DNA of 64,000 bases from Bacillaceae bacterium JMAK1 (GTDB taxonomy: Bacteria; Bacillota; Bacilli; Bacillales; Marinococcaceae). The stretch is taken from contig JIBW01000006.1 of the NCBI GenBank assembly GCA_012970285.1, forward strand, positions 372,001 through 436,000, given 5' to 3'. Shown piece by piece: positions 1-9,891 of this stretch. The position numbers and the translations under genes were made by a program. The notes beneath the pieces are model-generated. The model saw only the letters and a list, made by a program, of their open reading frames with translations, searched no databases and was not told the DNA's origin. Each line of letters begins with the position of its first letter. Position 1 is the first letter of the stretch.

Positions 1-2
1 AA

Positions 3-461
3 GATGTGATGATCATCCACCATATGATGCTTTATAACATGCTCGATATTTTTCTCAACTTCCCGAAGGTAGGCATGCTCGGTGTTGTAGGGTGTGAACA
101 CCTAAACGACCAAGGCCTCTGGTGGGATAGCCCAAATCGGTTCGGTAAAATACTCGAAGATAAAGATTACTACGTAATGTCTGTACTTCAAGAGCCAACA
201 GATCACTATCAGTCTGTTGAAGCGATTGACGGATTGATTATGATGACACAATACGATCTTGAATGGGAGTCATCGGTCTTTGACCATTGGCATTTCTATG
301 ATATTTCTCAATGTGAACAATTTAAAGCTCACGGATACGAAATTGGCGTTCCACAGCAAGGATACCCTTGGGTGATTCACGAATGCGGTCCAGTCATTAA
401 TATGGAACGTTATGAAGAATATCGACTGAAGTTTCTTGCTTGGAAAGAACAACGACTATAG
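3..461 (+). CDS. glycosyltransferase family protein (StrF-like), 5'-truncated by window edge
   Basis: The frame is open to the left edge, so this is the C-terminal part of a longer protein and not a 151-residue protein. The segment around FPKVGMLGVVGCEHL, followed by GLWWDS, resembles the C-terminal half of StrF/Glyco_tranf_2_5 glycosyltransferases (hydrophobic strand, small glycine-rich turn, then a discussion of substrate acceptor near Trp-Trp). A GTG codon at position 6 is an accidental start. It ends against the convergent MFS gene with a six-base overlap. The family is thought to transfer sugars to cell-surface or secondary-metabolite acceptors; no substrate can be read here. Assignment to the family is likely, function unknown. 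Confidence 0.55.
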   Translation, partial: DVMIIHHMMLYNMLDIFLNFPKVGMLGVVGCEHLNDQGLWWDSPNRFGKILEDKDYYVMSVLQEPTDHYQSVEAIDGLIMMTQYDLEWESSVFDHWHFYDISQCEQFKAHGYEIGVPQQGYPWVIHECGPVINMERYEEYRLKFLAWKEQRL

Positions 462-1646
462 CTCTTCTGCTCGTTCTTTTCTTGCAAATTGAATTGCCGG
501 TACAGCGAGAGCGAGCAATCCAAGCATAAATACGACAACTCCAAGCCACGCAAACGAAGTATAGAAGAAGCCACCAATGGCTCCAGCAATGCTCGAACCG
601 GCGTAATAAGCAAACAAATAAAGCGAAGATGCTTGTGATCGATATTCCTTTGCACGTTGGCTGACCCACGCACTCGCTGTCGAGTGTGCGCCAAAGAAAC
701 CAAATGTAAAGACAACAACGCCAAGAATCGTAATCGGTAACACCGGCACTAACGTGAGAAATGCACCAACAGTCATCAAACCGATACCTAGAAGAATCAC
801 TGCAGGCTTTCCGTGTCGATCAGCTTTCTTTCCCATATAAACTGAACTAAATGTCCCTGCTAAATACACGACGTAAATAAAACCGATAATCGCTTGAGAT
901 AAAGAAAACGGTGGCTCCATTAATAAGTAAGCGAAATAATTAAAGAGAACGATAAAGGAACCCATGAGGATAAACCCTAGTGAAATGACTGCCATTAACT
1001 GTGGCTGTTTCAACACAGATCCATATCGTCTTAACGCTTGATTAATTGAAGATTTCTTAGGGGTATAATGCTTTGAGTTCGGCAACATGAACATGAATAA
1101 CACACTCATGACAAGGGACAATCCTCCAAGCGCAGTGAGTGCCACTTGCCAATTCCAAATGTCTGTCAAAACGCCTGTGATGAGTCGTCCACTCATTCCC
1201 CCGATGCTTGAACCTGCGATGTAGAGCCCCATTACTTTCCCGAGGCTGTTTTGATCAAATTCTTCCACAACATAGGTCATGGCAATTGCAGGAACACCTG
1301 CCACGGCTATGCCGAGGAGTGTTCGAATTGATAATAACGTTCCAAAATTCGGACTAAACGCTGTAAGAAGACCCATTACTGCCGTTAAAATCATAGATAA
1401 AACCATTACATTCTTTCGGCCGAATCGGTCCGATAATGGTGCTGCCACGAGTAACAAAACAGCTAGCATACCTGTCGTTACAGAAATTGTTAAACTGGCT
1501 GACTGGGCAGTAACGCCAAATTCATTAGAAAAAATGGGAAGCAAAGGTTGAGTCGCGTAAATCGTTGCAAACGTTACAAATCCAGCAAAAAATAACGCGA
1601 CCGCTGCAGAGTAGTATGTTTTCGTCCCACTTTGAATATAAGTCAC
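456..1646 (-). CDS. MFS transporter, YnfM-like
   Basis: A 396-residue integral membrane protein with about twelve hydrophobic segments. The loop after the second segment carries the MFS motif A (LSDRFGRKNVMV). The opening ATIYATQPLLPIFSNEFG is typical of the YnfM/putative drug or metabolite exporter branch (DHA1-like). It starts at GTG, with GAAGG seven bases upstream. The gene is divergent from the DoxX-like gene and convergent with the truncated glycosyltransferase. It probably exports a small hydrophobic compound using the ion gradient; substrate unknown. Confidence 0.85.
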   Translation of the reverse strand: MTYIQSGTKTYYSAAVALFFAGFVTFATIYATQPLLPIFSNEFGVTAQSASLTISVTTGMLAVLLLVAAPLSDRFGRKNVMVLSMILTAVMGLLTAFSPNFGTLLSIRTLLGIAVAGVPAIAMTYVVEEFDQNSLGKVMGLYIAGSSIGGMSGRLITGVLTDIWNWQVALTALGGLSLVMSVLFMFMLPNSKHYTPKKSSINQALRRYGSVLKQPQLMAVISLGFILMGSFIVLFNYFAYLLMEPPFSLSQAIIGFIYVVYLAGTFSSVYMGKKADRHGKPAVILLGIGLMTVGAFLTLVPVLPITILGVVVFTFGFFGAHSTASAWVSQRAKEYRSQASSLYLFAYYAGSSIAGAIGGFFYTSFAWLGVVVFMLGLLALAVPAIQFARKERAEEL

Positions 1647-1760
1647 ACTAACGCCTTCTTTCTATTCTCTTAAGTCTAATACGCGAACTTGGAATCGTCC
1701 ACAACCTCACGTTTGAGAAAGTCCAAATAATGGTATAGACAGCTAAAAAGGCGTGACGCT

Positions 1761-2162
1761 ATGATTACAATGTTCCGCACCATTTATTCTATGATTTTAT
1801 TCGTAGCAGGTGTTTTACACTTTACTCAAGAGAAGATTTTTCGAAGTATTGTTCCGAAGTTCCTGCCATTCAGACGACTGATTGTCCTCGTAAGTGGCGT
1901 GATGGAACTTGCTTTCTCCATTCTTCTCTGGGTTCAAAAGGGGCAGAAACTCACTGGTAAACTTCTCGCACTGTTTATGATTATCATCTTTCCAGCAAAC
2001 ATCTATATGGCAGCCAAGAATCGTACATACATTAATGGGAAGAAAATTCATCCTATATTTCTGTGGCTACGTCTTCCGCTTCAAATCCCACTCATCTTAG
2101 GCGCACTTTATGTAACCAATCATACGAAAAAAGACGTGGAACCTAACAAACCACTGAGCTAA
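1761..2162 (+). CDS. DoxX-like small membrane protein
   Basis: A 133-residue protein with four hydrophobic helices. The pattern GVLHF near residue 18, the basic PKFLPFRR segment, and ANIYMAAK/LPLQIP near the end match the DoxX/MauE-like family of quinone- or thiol-linked membrane proteins. It starts at ATG behind AAAGGCGTG. The last codons (Lys-Pro-Leu-Ser-stop) form one arm of the terminator hairpin. It is a single-gene unit divergent from the MFS gene. The family role is redox-related, but nothing here fixes the partner. Confidence 0.75.
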   Translation: MITMFRTIYSMILFVAGVLHFTQEKIFRSIVPKFLPFRRLIVLVSGVMELAFSILLWVQKGQKLTGKLLALFMIIIFPANIYMAAKNRTYINGKKIHPIFLWLRLPLQIPLILGALYVTNHTKKDVEPNKPLS

Positions 2163-2186
2163 ATGCTCAGTGGTTTGTTGTTTTTG
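2148..2186 (+). terminator. Rho-independent terminator of DoxX-like gene
   Basis: A perfect 12-bp stem (AAACCACTGAGC / GCTCAGTGGTTT, loop TAAAT) is followed by GTTGTTTTT. The stem begins upstream of the stop codon, so it is partly coding. Confidence 0.9.
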
Positions 2187-2463
2187 ATCCGTTCAGCGGG
2201 GCTATTTCAAGCTCTGCTCACAAAAATGCTTGTTTGTGGTCAGAAGCGAGCAAAAATAGCACATCACATTTTTTGTTGCCTTAGCTTTCGGTCTTAGTAG
2301 AGAATGTCTAAGAATTTTTATCTTTGATGTTCTCTATCTAAGTCAGATTCACTCGTCTTGATCCACGCTACTTTGACTTCCTCGCGGTCAAAGGCCAAAG
2401 GTTATATTCAAATTTTAAACGCTCGGCACTTCCTCCTGCGCTTTAAAGCATTCGCTAACGATC
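2187..2463. other. non-coding gap with an imperfect hairpin
   Basis: No credible gene is seen. Positions 2201-2260 form an imperfect inverted repeat (GCTATTT...AAATAGC outer arms, GCTC/GAGC inner). The rest is unstructured sequence between two convergent genes. It may be a degenerate intergenic repeat. Confidence 0.35.
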
Positions 2464-2493
2464 AAAAAAAAACGAGGAGTACACTCCTCGTTT
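2464..2493 (-). terminator. terminator of iolS
   Basis: An AAACGAGGAGT/ACTCCTCGTTT stem with a three-base loop is followed on the minus strand by a run of T (A-run 2464-2472 on the plus strand). The iolS stop codon is inside the stem. Confidence 0.9.
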
Positions 2494-3424
2494 ATGAAAA
2501 AATGTCATCAATAACAAGTATTTCTCGATCCGTTAATGCAATCTCTGCCGCACGAATACTCGTTTTCACTTGGTCGGTACGTTTTGCACCTGGTATTAGC
2601 ACATCGACAGAAGGTCTCGTTAAATACCATGCCAAAATAACGTGTGCTACTTCTTCTCCTTTTGCATCGGCAATTTCACGAACACGTTCGACTTTTGCGA
2701 GGTTTTCTTTAAACGCTTCTCCTTGAAACGAAGGCTTTTTTGAACGAAAGTCAGTAAACGTACTATTCTCAGTATACTTTCCTGCGAGCAATCCCGATTC
2801 TAGCGGGAAGTAAGGAATAAACGTAATGTCCTCTTTCGATGTGTATGCAAAAAAGTCGGATTCTGCTTGGCGATTTAATAAATTGTACTCTGCTTGCAAC
2901 ACATCGACGTAACCGTCTTGGTTCGCATCCTTTAGCTGTTCAGGGGAAAAGTTAGATACACCAATGGAACGGATCTTCCCTGCATCCTTAAGCTCTTTCA
3001 ACGCCCCAACGGCTTCAGCTTTCGGTGTTGATTCATCTGGAAAATGAATATAAAACAAATCGATATAATCCGTCTGCAATCGTTTGAGTGCATCATCAAC
3101 AGATTGCTTCAAGAACTGTGGAGAGTTATCAAACTCCATCGTATCGCCAACAGCTTTATGTGCGGCTTTCGTTGCAATAACAAGATCTTCTCGCTTATAT
3201 TCTTTAACGACTTCGCCGACGAGTTCTTCCGAACGCTTCGGGCCGTAAATGAAAGCCGTATCAAGCATTGTAATTCCGTGGTTGATCGCACTCCGAACAA
3301 CATTACGTCCTTCTTCTTCATCAAGCATATTCGGATAAATGTTATGACCACCAACCGCATTCGTTCCTAATCCGATCGGATGTACGTAGACACCTGACTT
3401 TCCTAACTGTACATGTTTCACCAT
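2492..3424 (-). CDS. iolS: aldo/keto reductase, IolS family
   Basis: An NADPH-dependent aldo/keto reductase with a TIM-barrel fold, about 310 residues. The catalytic tetrad is visible: Asp and Tyr in LDTAFIYG, Lys in ATKAA, His in YIHFPDE. The coenzyme-site stretch [12 protein letters not shown] near the C-terminus and the N-terminal [13 protein letters not shown] are very close to Bacillus subtilis IolS as I recall it. The ATG at 3424 is chosen because AAAGGAG lies eleven bases upstream; the GTG at 3436 overlaps that ribosome site. It stands alone here, not beside inositol catabolic genes, so its physiological substrate is open. Confidence 0.88.
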   Translation of the reverse strand: MVKHVQLGKSGVYVHPIGLGTNAVGGHNIYPNMLDEEEGRNVVRSAINHGITMLDTAFIYGPKRSEELVGEVVKEYKREDLVIATKAAHKAVGDTMEFDNSPQFLKQSVDDALKRLQTDYIDLFYIHFPDESTPKAEAVGALKELKDAGKIRSIGVSNFSPEQLKDANQDGYVDVLQAEYNLLNRQAESDFFAYTSKEDITFIPYFPLESGLLAGKYTENSTFTDFRSKKPSFQGEAFKENLAKVERVREIADAKGEEVAHVILAWYLTRPSVDVLIPGAKRTDQVKTSIRAAEIALTDREILVIDDIFS

Positions 3425-3470
3425 TCTCTGCCTCACTCCTTTCTACTGCTATTGCACAAATCTATAACCG

Positions 3471-5030
3471 TTAAACCAAGTCTCGTAAATAAACTTTCTG
3501 GATTTTCCCGCTCGCTGTTTTCGGCAGCTCATCCATAAATGTCACGTAACGCGGACACTTAAAGTGGGCCAACTTACTTCTTGCATAGTCAATCATCTCT
3601 TGCTCCGTTGCCGTATGCCCTTCACGCAAAACGAGGATAGCATGAGGGGTTTCGCCCCACTTTTCATCAGGCTTTGCAACAATCGCTGCTTCTTTCACAG
3701 ATGAGTGATCATAGAAAACGCTTTCAACTTCAATCGATGAAATGTTCTCTCCCCCACTAATGATGATGTCCTTTTTGCGGTCAACGACTTGAACACGATG
3801 GCGATCGTCAACCGTAGCCATGTCACCTGTATAAAGCCAGCCATCACGAATTGTTCGTGACGTTTCCTCGTCGTTCTTCCAATACCCTTTCATCACTCCA
3901 TGCCCTTTAACGACAAGCTCACCGACTGTTTTCCCGTCTATAGGCACGCTTTCACCCTGATCATCAATGACCCGCACTTTAGAGCCAATCATTTCATACC
4001 CCTGTTTCGCTTTTGCCTCATAATAACGATCTCCAACTAAATCATCGTCTTCTGAAGATAAATAACTAATCAGTGATAATGGGGAACTCTCGGTCATCCC
4101 ATACACTTGAATAAACGTAAAACCGATCTCTTCTTCTAACGTTTTCACAAATGCTTGAGGTGGTGCAGCACCCGCAATAACGACTCGCACATCTTGTGTG
4201 ATGTTACGCTTTTCTGCTTTGTACTTATCGATTAAACTGCCAAGTACTGTTGGCGCCATATGCATAACTGATACGTCATATCGTTCCATTCGCTCTAGAA
4301 TTTCTGACGGGTCGGTTTTCTTTTGCATCACTTGGGTCGCACCATTTGCCGTATAGTAAAATGGAGAGCCCCAGCCATTGACGTGGAACATCGGTAACAC
4401 GTGCAGCAGCGTATCTTGGTCGCTAACTTGAAGATGATGCATCGTACTCAGCGCATGCAAGTAATTACTGCGATGTGTGAGCATAACCCCTTTTGGCTTC
4501 CCGGTAGTCCCACTCGTATAGAGAATCGAGCATAAATCATTTTCGCTTAAGTCCGCCCGTGAATAAGAAGCGCTCTCTTGTGACTGTAACCAAGAATCAT
4601 ACGCGAAGTATGAGCCTGATGAGCGCTCTGCTCCGTGTACAACAACAGACTGCACCGTTTCAAGTTTCGGTAAAATCGGTGCGATTAAGTCATACAATTC
4701 ATGGTCTACAAACAGTATTTTGCTTTCACTATGATTAAGAATGTACAAATAATCATCTGACTTTAAACGTGTATTCAGTGAAACCATAATCGCACCTACC
4801 TGAAACACCCCGTAAAACCCTTCGAACATTTCAAGCGTATTCGGTGCTAAATAGGCAACCCGATCACCCTTTTGAATTCCGAGTGCAGAGAGCCCATGAG
4901 ACAGTTGATTCACTCGATCATTAATTTCTGTATACGTGTAGGCTTGATCATTTTGATCAATAATTGCCTTCTTTGAGCCATATACTCGTACCGCACGATC
5001 CAAAAAATCGGTTAAAATCATCTCGGTCAC
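3471..5030 (-). CDS. long-chain fatty-acid/acyl-CoA ligase
   Basis: A member of the ANL adenylating superfamily, 519 residues. The phosphate-binding loop YTSGTTGKPKGVMLTH, YGMTESSP, TGDMATVD, the hinge KDIIISGGENISS and the C-terminal catalytic Lys in PKTASGKIQK are all present. It forms an acyl-adenylate and then an acyl-CoA; the chain specificity is not readable, though the medium/long-chain FadD3/DitJ-like branch fits best. The GTG start at 5030 is preferred (AGGAG nine bases upstream); the open frame runs to 5114 but has no ribosome site. It lies beside a LysR gene and close to the ketone-body operon, suggesting a lipid-catabolic neighbourhood. Confidence 0.87.
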   Translation of the reverse strand: MTEMILTDFLDRAVRVYGSKKAIIDQNDQAYTYTEINDRVNQLSHGLSALGIQKGDRVAYLAPNTLEMFEGFYGVFQVGAIMVSLNTRLKSDDYLYILNHSESKILFVDHELYDLIAPILPKLETVQSVVVHGAERSSGSYFAYDSWLQSQESASYSRADLSENDLCSILYTSGTTGKPKGVMLTHRSNYLHALSTMHHLQVSDQDTLLHVLPMFHVNGWGSPFYYTANGATQVMQKKTDPSEILERMERYDVSVMHMAPTVLGSLIDKYKAEKRNITQDVRVVIAGAAPPQAFVKTLEEEIGFTFIQVYGMTESSPLSLISYLSSEDDDLVGDRYYEAKAKQGYEMIGSKVRVIDDQGESVPIDGKTVGELVVKGHGVMKGYWKNDEETSRTIRDGWLYTGDMATVDDRHRVQVVDRKKDIIISGGENISSIEVESVFYDHSSVKEAAIVAKPDEKWGETPHAILVLREGHTATEQEMIDYARSKLAHFKCPRYVTFMDELPKTASGKIQKVYLRDLV

Positions 5031-5120
5031 AGTCACCCACTCCTCATATATCTGAATAATAAGAATTGTAGTTGCATCGTACACTAACTCCAATTTCAAT
5101 TGCAACTGATTCATCGCACA

Positions 5121-5160
5121 CCATAAAAGAAACAGAATACAACTTAGTATTCTGTTTCTT
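5121..5160 (-). terminator. terminator of LysR gene
   Basis: A 14-bp stem (positions 5127-5140 with 5147-5160) is followed on the minus strand by TTTTATGG. The LysR stop codon lies in the loop, so the final Glu-Thr-Glu-Tyr codons are in the stem. Confidence 0.85.
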
Positions 5161-6040
5161 CTTTGAAATAAGCTTTCACATACTCAATCCAAGCAGTTGT
5201 AGCAGGTGATTGATAGCCGTTCTTCCGCGAGATTAGCGCAAGGTTCCAGTGAATTAGCGGATGATCAATTTCAATAGCGCTAACCCCTGTCTGATTCGAG
5301 TCTTCGACAATCGTCTCTGGTAAGAAGCTGACGCCTAGATTCTCTTTAACCATCTTTAAGAGAAAATCCCATTGCGTACTTTCATGAATAACGTTCGGCT
5401 CAAATCCTGAATCGATCGATGCTTCACGAACTCGGTCATACAATGAGAAGCCTCGTTTAAATAAAAGAAATTGCTCTCCTTTAAGTTCAGACATCGTAAC
5501 CTTTTTTGAGTCAGCCAATGGGTGCTCATTCGAAACGACTAACAACAATTTTCTTTTTACAATTGGAATGACTTCGAGTTCCGTATCAGGAATCGGCAAG
5601 ATCCCAATGCCTACATCCAATTCCCCATGAAGGATTGATTGTTGGACGACGCGTGCCCCTTCTTCTACAATGCTCATTTTCGCATCAGGATTCTGCTTTT
5701 GAAACGCTGCGATTACCTTCGGAAAGAAGCTTGAACCAATGACCGGAGGTAACCCAAACCGGAAATGTCCTTTGTGCTTTGTACGAAGATCTACCGCCGC
5801 TTGCTTAAAGTCTTCAACTTCTCGAATGACTTTTTGTGCGTATTCGTACATCGCCTCCCCTTCAGCGGTGATTTGAAGCTGGCGGGTCGATCGATCAAAC
5901 AATTGCAACTCCAGCTCTTCTTCCAACTGAGCAATCACTTTACTTAGCGCCGGTTGACTAATCCCAAGCTTTTCGCTCGCCCTTGAAAAGCTCACTTGTT
6001 GATAGACTTCTATAAAATAACGAAACTGTTTAATTTGCAT
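5144..6040 (-). CDS. LysR-family transcriptional regulator
   Basis: About 298 residues. The N-terminal winged helix (MQIKQFRYFIEVYQQ...ASEKLGISQPALSKVIAQLE) is followed by a LysR substrate domain with GLPPVIGSSFFPKV and a C-terminal MVKENLGVSFLPE motif. It resembles the CidR/YwbI branch and the second LysR gene at 38044. The start is ambiguous: an ATG at 6055 lies directly on AAAGGA, a TTG at 6043 has twelve-base spacing, and ATG 6040 gives the usual LysR N-terminus. It is divergent from scoA, so it may control that operon, the adjacent acyl-CoA ligase, or both (inference). Confidence 0.85.
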   Translation of the reverse strand: MQIKQFRYFIEVYQQVSFSRASEKLGISQPALSKVIAQLEEELELQLFDRSTRQLQITAEGEAMYEYAQKVIREVEDFKQAAVDLRTKHKGHFRFGLPPVIGSSFFPKVIAAFQKQNPDAKMSIVEEGARVVQQSILHGELDVGIGILPIPDTELEVIPIVKRKLLLVVSNEHPLADSKKVTMSELKGEQFLLFKRGFSLYDRVREASIDSGFEPNVIHESTQWDFLLKMVKENLGVSFLPETIVEDSNQTGVSAIEIDHPLIHWNLALISRKNGYQSPATTAWIEYVKAYFKEETEY

Positions 6041-6097
6041 CAATGAACGACTCATTCCTTTATGGAATACTATTATTATAATTATATATTTTACTTA

Positions 6098-6111
6098 TGT
6101 AAGCGCTTATA
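6098..6111 (+). promoter_or_regulatory. cre box (CcpA operator) upstream of scoAB-thiolase operon
   Basis: TGTAAGCGCTTATA matches the cre consensus TGWAANCGNTNWCA at 13 of 14 positions. It lies 43 bases before the scoA start in the scoA-lysR intergenic region. It implies glucose repression of ketone-body/short-chain acyl-CoA metabolism. Confidence 0.7.
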
Positions 6112-6153
6112 GTAAAGTGAATACAAACTTAAAGAGAAAAAGGAGACTTGGCG

Positions 6154-6849
6154 ATGACAAAAGTAGCTTCTTCTTTTACAGAAAGCATAAAGAATATTAA
6201 GGATGGCGACACGATTATTGTCGGAGGATTTGGACTTTGTGGAATTCCTGAGAATGCGATCGTTGAGCTAGCGAAACAAGGCACGAAAAACTTAACCGTC
6301 GTAAGTAACAACTGTGGCGTTGCAGACTGGGGACTTGGTCTGCTTTTGCAAAACAAGCAAATTGACAAAATGATTGCGTCATACGTCGGCGAAAATAAAG
6401 TTTTCGAAGAGCAATTTTTAAATGGCGAATTAGATGTTGAGCTCACCCCGCAAGGCACACTTGCTGAACGTATTCGTGCAGGTGGTGCAGGAATCGGCGG
6501 ATTCTATACACCAGCAGGTGTCGGAACACCGATTGCTGAAGGAAAAGAGCATAAGGAAATCGACGGTAAGACATATATCTTTGAAAAGGCGATTAAAGGG
6601 GATGCCGCACTCGTTAAGGCTTGGAAAGGCGACCCTTATGGAAACCTCGTGTACCGTAAAACGTCCCGCAACTTCAACCCACTTGCAGCAGCTGCAGGAA
6701 CTCATACGATTGCTGAAGTGGAAGAACTCGTTCAAATTGGTGAAATAGATCCTGATCATGTTCATACACCGAGTATCTACGTTCAAGAACTATTACTTGG
6801 CAAAAACTATGAAAAGCGAATCGAACGCCTTACGGTTCGTAAAGCCTAA
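6154..6849 (+). CDS. scoA: 3-oxoacid CoA-transferase subunit A
   Basis: The 231-residue alpha subunit of succinyl-CoA:3-ketoacid CoA transferase. [13 protein letters not shown] near the N-terminus is the family's CoA-binding glycine-rich motif; VVSNNCG and PAGVGT are also typical. The partner subunit follows 15 bases later. With it the enzyme moves CoA between succinyl-CoA (or another acyl-CoA) and acetoacetate in the cytosol. ATG 6154 has AGGAG eight bases upstream; the TTG at 6148 is too close. It is the first gene of scoA-scoB-thiolase, behind a cre box. Confidence 0.93.
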   Translation: MTKVASSFTESIKNIKDGDTIIVGGFGLCGIPENAIVELAKQGTKNLTVVSNNCGVADWGLGLLLQNKQIDKMIASYVGENKVFEEQFLNGELDVELTPQGTLAERIRAGGAGIGGFYTPAGVGTPIAEGKEHKEIDGKTYIFEKAIKGDAALVKAWKGDPYGNLVYRKTSRNFNPLAAAAGTHTIAEVEELVQIGEIDPDHVHTPSIYVQELLLGKNYEKRIERLTVRKA

Positions 6850-6864
6850 AAGGAGCTGACAGTG

Positions 6865-7518
6865 ATGAGCGACTCTAGAGAGATCATTATTAACCGTGCA
6901 GTAAAAGAAATTGAAGAAGGAATGGTCGTCAACTTAGGCATCGGAATGCCGACAATGATTGCCGACAAAATTCCAGCAGAAAAAAACATCTTCTTGCATT
7001 CTGAAAATGGCATGCTCGGCATCGGAAACTATCCCATTGAAGGAGAAGAAGACGCTGATCTTATTAACGCTGGTAAAGAGACAGTAACCGCAAAGCCTGG
7101 AGCTGCTTTCTTTGACAACGCTGAATCGTTTGCGATGATTCGTGGTGGACACGTTGATTTAACGATTCTCGGTGGTATGGAAGTCTCACAAACTGGTGAT
7201 CTAGCAAATTGGATGATCCCAGGCAAGATGGTCAAAGGCATGGGCGGTGCGATGGACATTGTTCAAGGAGCGCGTAAAGTCGTTATTATTATGACGCATA
7301 CGAACAAAGCTGGAGAAGCAAAAATCAAGAAGCAATGTGACTTGCCTCTTACCGGTAAAGGTGTCGTCAACCGAGTCATTACGGACATGGCCGTTTTCGA
7401 ATTCACCGATGAAGGCATGGTTTTGCGCGAAGCACTTAATGGTCACAGCATTGAATCGATTAAAGAAAACACAGATGCTGACTTTACAATTGATCCAAGC
7501 TTGTCAGGAGGCCAATAA
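6865..7518 (+). CDS. scoB: 3-oxoacid CoA-transferase subunit B
   Basis: The 217-residue beta subunit. The catalytic glutamate is in the LHSENGMLG motif, which forms the glutamyl-CoA thioester in this family. VNLGIGMPT near the N-terminus and [17 protein letters not shown] near the C-terminus are standard. It starts at ATG 6865 (AGGAG nine bases upstream), one codon after a GTG. The thiolase gene begins two bases beyond its stop, so the three genes are translationally close and act in one pathway: acetoacetate to acetoacetyl-CoA to two acetyl-CoA. Confidence 0.93.
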   Translation: MSDSREIIINRAVKEIEEGMVVNLGIGMPTMIADKIPAEKNIFLHSENGMLGIGNYPIEGEEDADLINAGKETVTAKPGAAFFDNAESFAMIRGGHVDLTILGGMEVSQTGDLANWMIPGKMVKGMGGAMDIVQGARKVVIIMTHTNKAGEAKIKKQCDLPLTGKGVVNRVITDMAVFEFTDEGMVLREALNGHSIESIKENTDADFTIDPSLSGGQ

Positions 7519-7520
7519 TC

Positions 7521-8705
7521 ATGAGTCAAAATGTCGTGATCGTTGAGGCAACTCGGACCGCTATCGGTGGCTTCCAAGGCAGCCTGTCATCAGTCTCAGC
7601 TATTGATTTAGGAAAAACAGTCATTGAACAATTACTGAATAAATCTGGGGTTACACCAGATCAGATCGATGAAGTTATTCTAGGAAATGTGTTACAAGCA
7701 GGTCTCGGACAAAACCCTGCAAGACTAGCTGCAATGAAAGCTGGGCTTCCAGATTCCGTACCGAGCATGACCATTAACAAAGTGTGTGGTTCTGGTTTGA
7801 AAGCCGTACACTTAGCAACACAAGCGATTCAAAATGAAGATGCTGACATCGTAATTGCAGGTGGTATGGAGAACATGAGCCAAGCGCCTTACTTAACGAT
7901 GAATGCCCGTAGCGGGTTTGGAATGGGCGACCAGAAGTTTGTCGACAGCATGGTTCATGATGGCTTAACTTGCGGACTCGAAAATTACCATATGGGCATT
8001 ACAGCTGAGAACATTAATGACGAATACGGCTTTACTCGCGAGCAACAAGATGAATTCGCTGCTTGGAGTCACCAAAAGGCAGAACAAGCACAAACAAATG
8101 GTCATTTCGCAGACGAAATTGCGCCTGTGTACATTCCTCAGCGTAAAGGTGATCCAATACGCTTTGATCAAGATGAGCATATCCGACCTGGTACGACAGC
8201 AGATAAACTCGGCAAATTACGTCCTGCCTTCAAAAAAGACGGCAGTGTATCTGCTGGAAACGCATCTGGCATTAACGACGCAGCAGCGGCCGTTCTCGTC
8301 ATGAGCGAAGCCAAAGCAGCAGAATTAGGTCTTACACCACTCGTCACAATCCGTTCCAATGCAAGTGCAGGTGTGAGTCCGAAAATGATGGGAATCGGCC
8401 CAGTACCAGCAACGAAGAAGGCCCTAGAGAAAGCGAACTTGTCCGTTTCAGATATCGACTTGTTTGAGATGAACGAAGCCTTCGCAGCTCAGTCCCTTGC
8501 TGTACAGCGAGACTTAGATTTACCTAAAGAGAAAATTAACGTGAACGGTGGTGCCATCAGCCTCGGCCATCCGATTGGCGCAAGTGGTGCACGAGTACTT
8601 GTTACACTCATTCATGAAATGAAACGACGAGACGTAAAAACTGGCGTTGCCTCCCTTTGTATCGGTGGCGGTCAAGGCGTCGCTACAATTATTGAGCGTC
8701 CATAA
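7521..8705 (+). CDS. acetyl-CoA C-acetyltransferase (thiolase)
   Basis: A 394-residue thiolase. The acyl-accepting Cys is residue 89 in [11 protein letters not shown]; the His of [12 protein letters not shown] (about 349) and the second Cys of CIGGGQG (about 379) complete the active site. MNEAFAAQ is present. The length and spacing match biosynthetic/degradative acetoacetyl-CoA thiolases (AtoB/MmgA/YhfS). Its place after scoAB supports a role in cleaving acetoacetyl-CoA to acetyl-CoA. The operon ends at a bidirectional terminator. Confidence 0.92.
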   Translation: MSQNVVIVEATRTAIGGFQGSLSSVSAIDLGKTVIEQLLNKSGVTPDQIDEVILGNVLQAGLGQNPARLAAMKAGLPDSVPSMTINKVCGSGLKAVHLATQAIQNEDADIVIAGGMENMSQAPYLTMNARSGFGMGDQKFVDSMVHDGLTCGLENYHMGITAENINDEYGFTREQQDEFAAWSHQKAEQAQTNGHFADEIAPVYIPQRKGDPIRFDQDEHIRPGTTADKLGKLRPAFKKDGSVSAGNASGINDAAAAVLVMSEAKAAELGLTPLVTIRSNASAGVSPKMMGIGPVPATKKALEKANLSVSDIDLFEMNEAFAAQSLAVQRDLDLPKEKINVNGGAISLGHPIGASGARVLVTLIHEMKRRDVKTGVASLCIGGGQGVATIIERP

Positions 8706-8708
8706 AAC

Positions 8709-8756
8709 AAAAAGACGAGTCAACGTGGTCTTCACGTTGATTCGTCTTTTTTGTTT
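8709..8756. terminator. bidirectional terminator between thiolase and alcohol dehydrogenase
   Basis: An 18-bp stem with one mismatch (8709-8726 with 8733-8750) is flanked by A- and T-runs, serving the two convergent genes. Confidence 0.88.
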
Positions 8757-9891
8757 ACCCCGGAAACTCAACCATAATTCGCTGACTCTTTCCTTCGTGC
8801 AGTCGGTCAAAACCTTCATTGATTTCTTCAAGCGTAATCCGCTCACCAATCAGTTGATCAATTGGCAACTTCCCTTGCTTGAATAATGAAATATAGCGAG
8901 GCACATCTCTCATTGGTACACAACTTCCTAAATAAGACCCTTTAATTGTCCGTTCTTCTGCAGTGAGGCCGACTTGCGGAAACGAGAACTCTTCTTTCGG
9001 ATCTGGCAATCCACTCGTCACTGTCATTCCACCTCGACGAGTAATCGTATACGCCGTTTTCATTGCCGGCACAACCCCTGCCGTTTCAAATGCATAGTGC
9101 ACACCACCATTCGTGTACTCCCGAATGCGCTCAACCACACCTTCCTCAGTTGCATTAAATACAGCTGTTGCTCCGAGCTCCTTTGCATGTTCCAACTTCG
9201 CATCATTTACATCCACAGCGATAATTTCTTTCGCTCCAGCAAGTTGCGCCCCTAGTAAGGCGTTCATTCCAATGCCACCGAGTCCCACGACAGCTACATC
9301 CGTTCCTGGTATTACTTCCGCCGTATTAATGACAGCACCTAGCCCTGTAATTACAGCACAACCAAACAAGGCTGCATGATGAAATGGAACATCTCGATCA
9401 ATTTTCACCGCAGACTTCGTTGAGATAATGCTGTACTCAGAAAACCCTGAGATCCCGATATGAGTGTACACATCACTTCCATCAGCATGTTCAATCCGCA
9501 AGCCACCTGAAAGCATCGTTCCAGCATTATTCGCCTCAGCTCCTGGTTCACAAAGAGCTGGTCTTCCTTCTTTACACGGTAAGCATTGCCCGCAGTTTGG
9601 AATAAAGCTGGTGACAATATGGTCCCCAACTTCAAAGTCCGTTACGTGATCTCCAACTGCTTTGACAACACCCGACACTTCGTGACCTAGAACCATTGGC
9701 GTTTGTCGTGAGCGATTGCCATTGATAACCGATAGGTCAGAATGACAAAGACCAACTGCTCGTACTTGTATGAGCAATTCGTCGCTTCTAGGGTCTCGTA
9801 AATTCACTTCTTCAATCTTTAATGGCTTTGACTTTGCGTAAGGCATTGATAAACCACTCTCATAAAGTACTGCTGCTTTTGTTTTGATCAT
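8755..9891 (-). CDS. zinc-dependent alcohol dehydrogenase
   Basis: A 378-residue medium-chain dehydrogenase. Catalytic zinc ligands are the Cys of GLCHSD and the His of GHEVSG; the structural zinc lobe CGQCLPCKEGRPALC carries four Cys. The Rossmann motif VVGLGGIGMNAL and the acidic residue in IIAVDV favour NAD. Its layout is that of class III-like/aryl or short alcohol dehydrogenases; the alcohol cannot be named. The start at 9891 is supported by AAAGG nine bases upstream; two earlier ATGs overlap the ribosome site. It is a monocistronic unit, convergent with the thiolase operon. Confidence 0.88.
   Translation of the reverse strand: MIKTKAAVLYESGLSMPYAKSKPLKIEEVNLRDPRSDELLIQVRAVGLCHSDLSVINGNRSRQTPMVLGHEVSGVVKAVGDHVTDFEVGDHIVTSFIPNCGQCLPCKEGRPALCEPGAEANNAGTMLSGGLRIEHADGSDVYTHIGISGFSEYSIISTKSAVKIDRDVPFHHAALFGCAVITGLGAVINTAEVIPGTDVAVVGLGGIGMNALLGAQLAGAKEIIAVDVNDAKLEHAKELGATAVFNATEEGVVERIREYTNGGVHYAFETAGVVPAMKTAYTITRRGGMTVTSGLPDPKEEFSFPQVGLTAEERTIKGSYLGSCVPMRDVPRYISLFKQGKLPIDQLIGERITLEEINEGFDRLHEGKSQRIMVEFPG

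Noticed and set aside
397-724. Minus-strand frames of 90 and 104 codons inside the MFS gene
   Set aside because: Shadow frames of the MFS transporter without ribosome sites.
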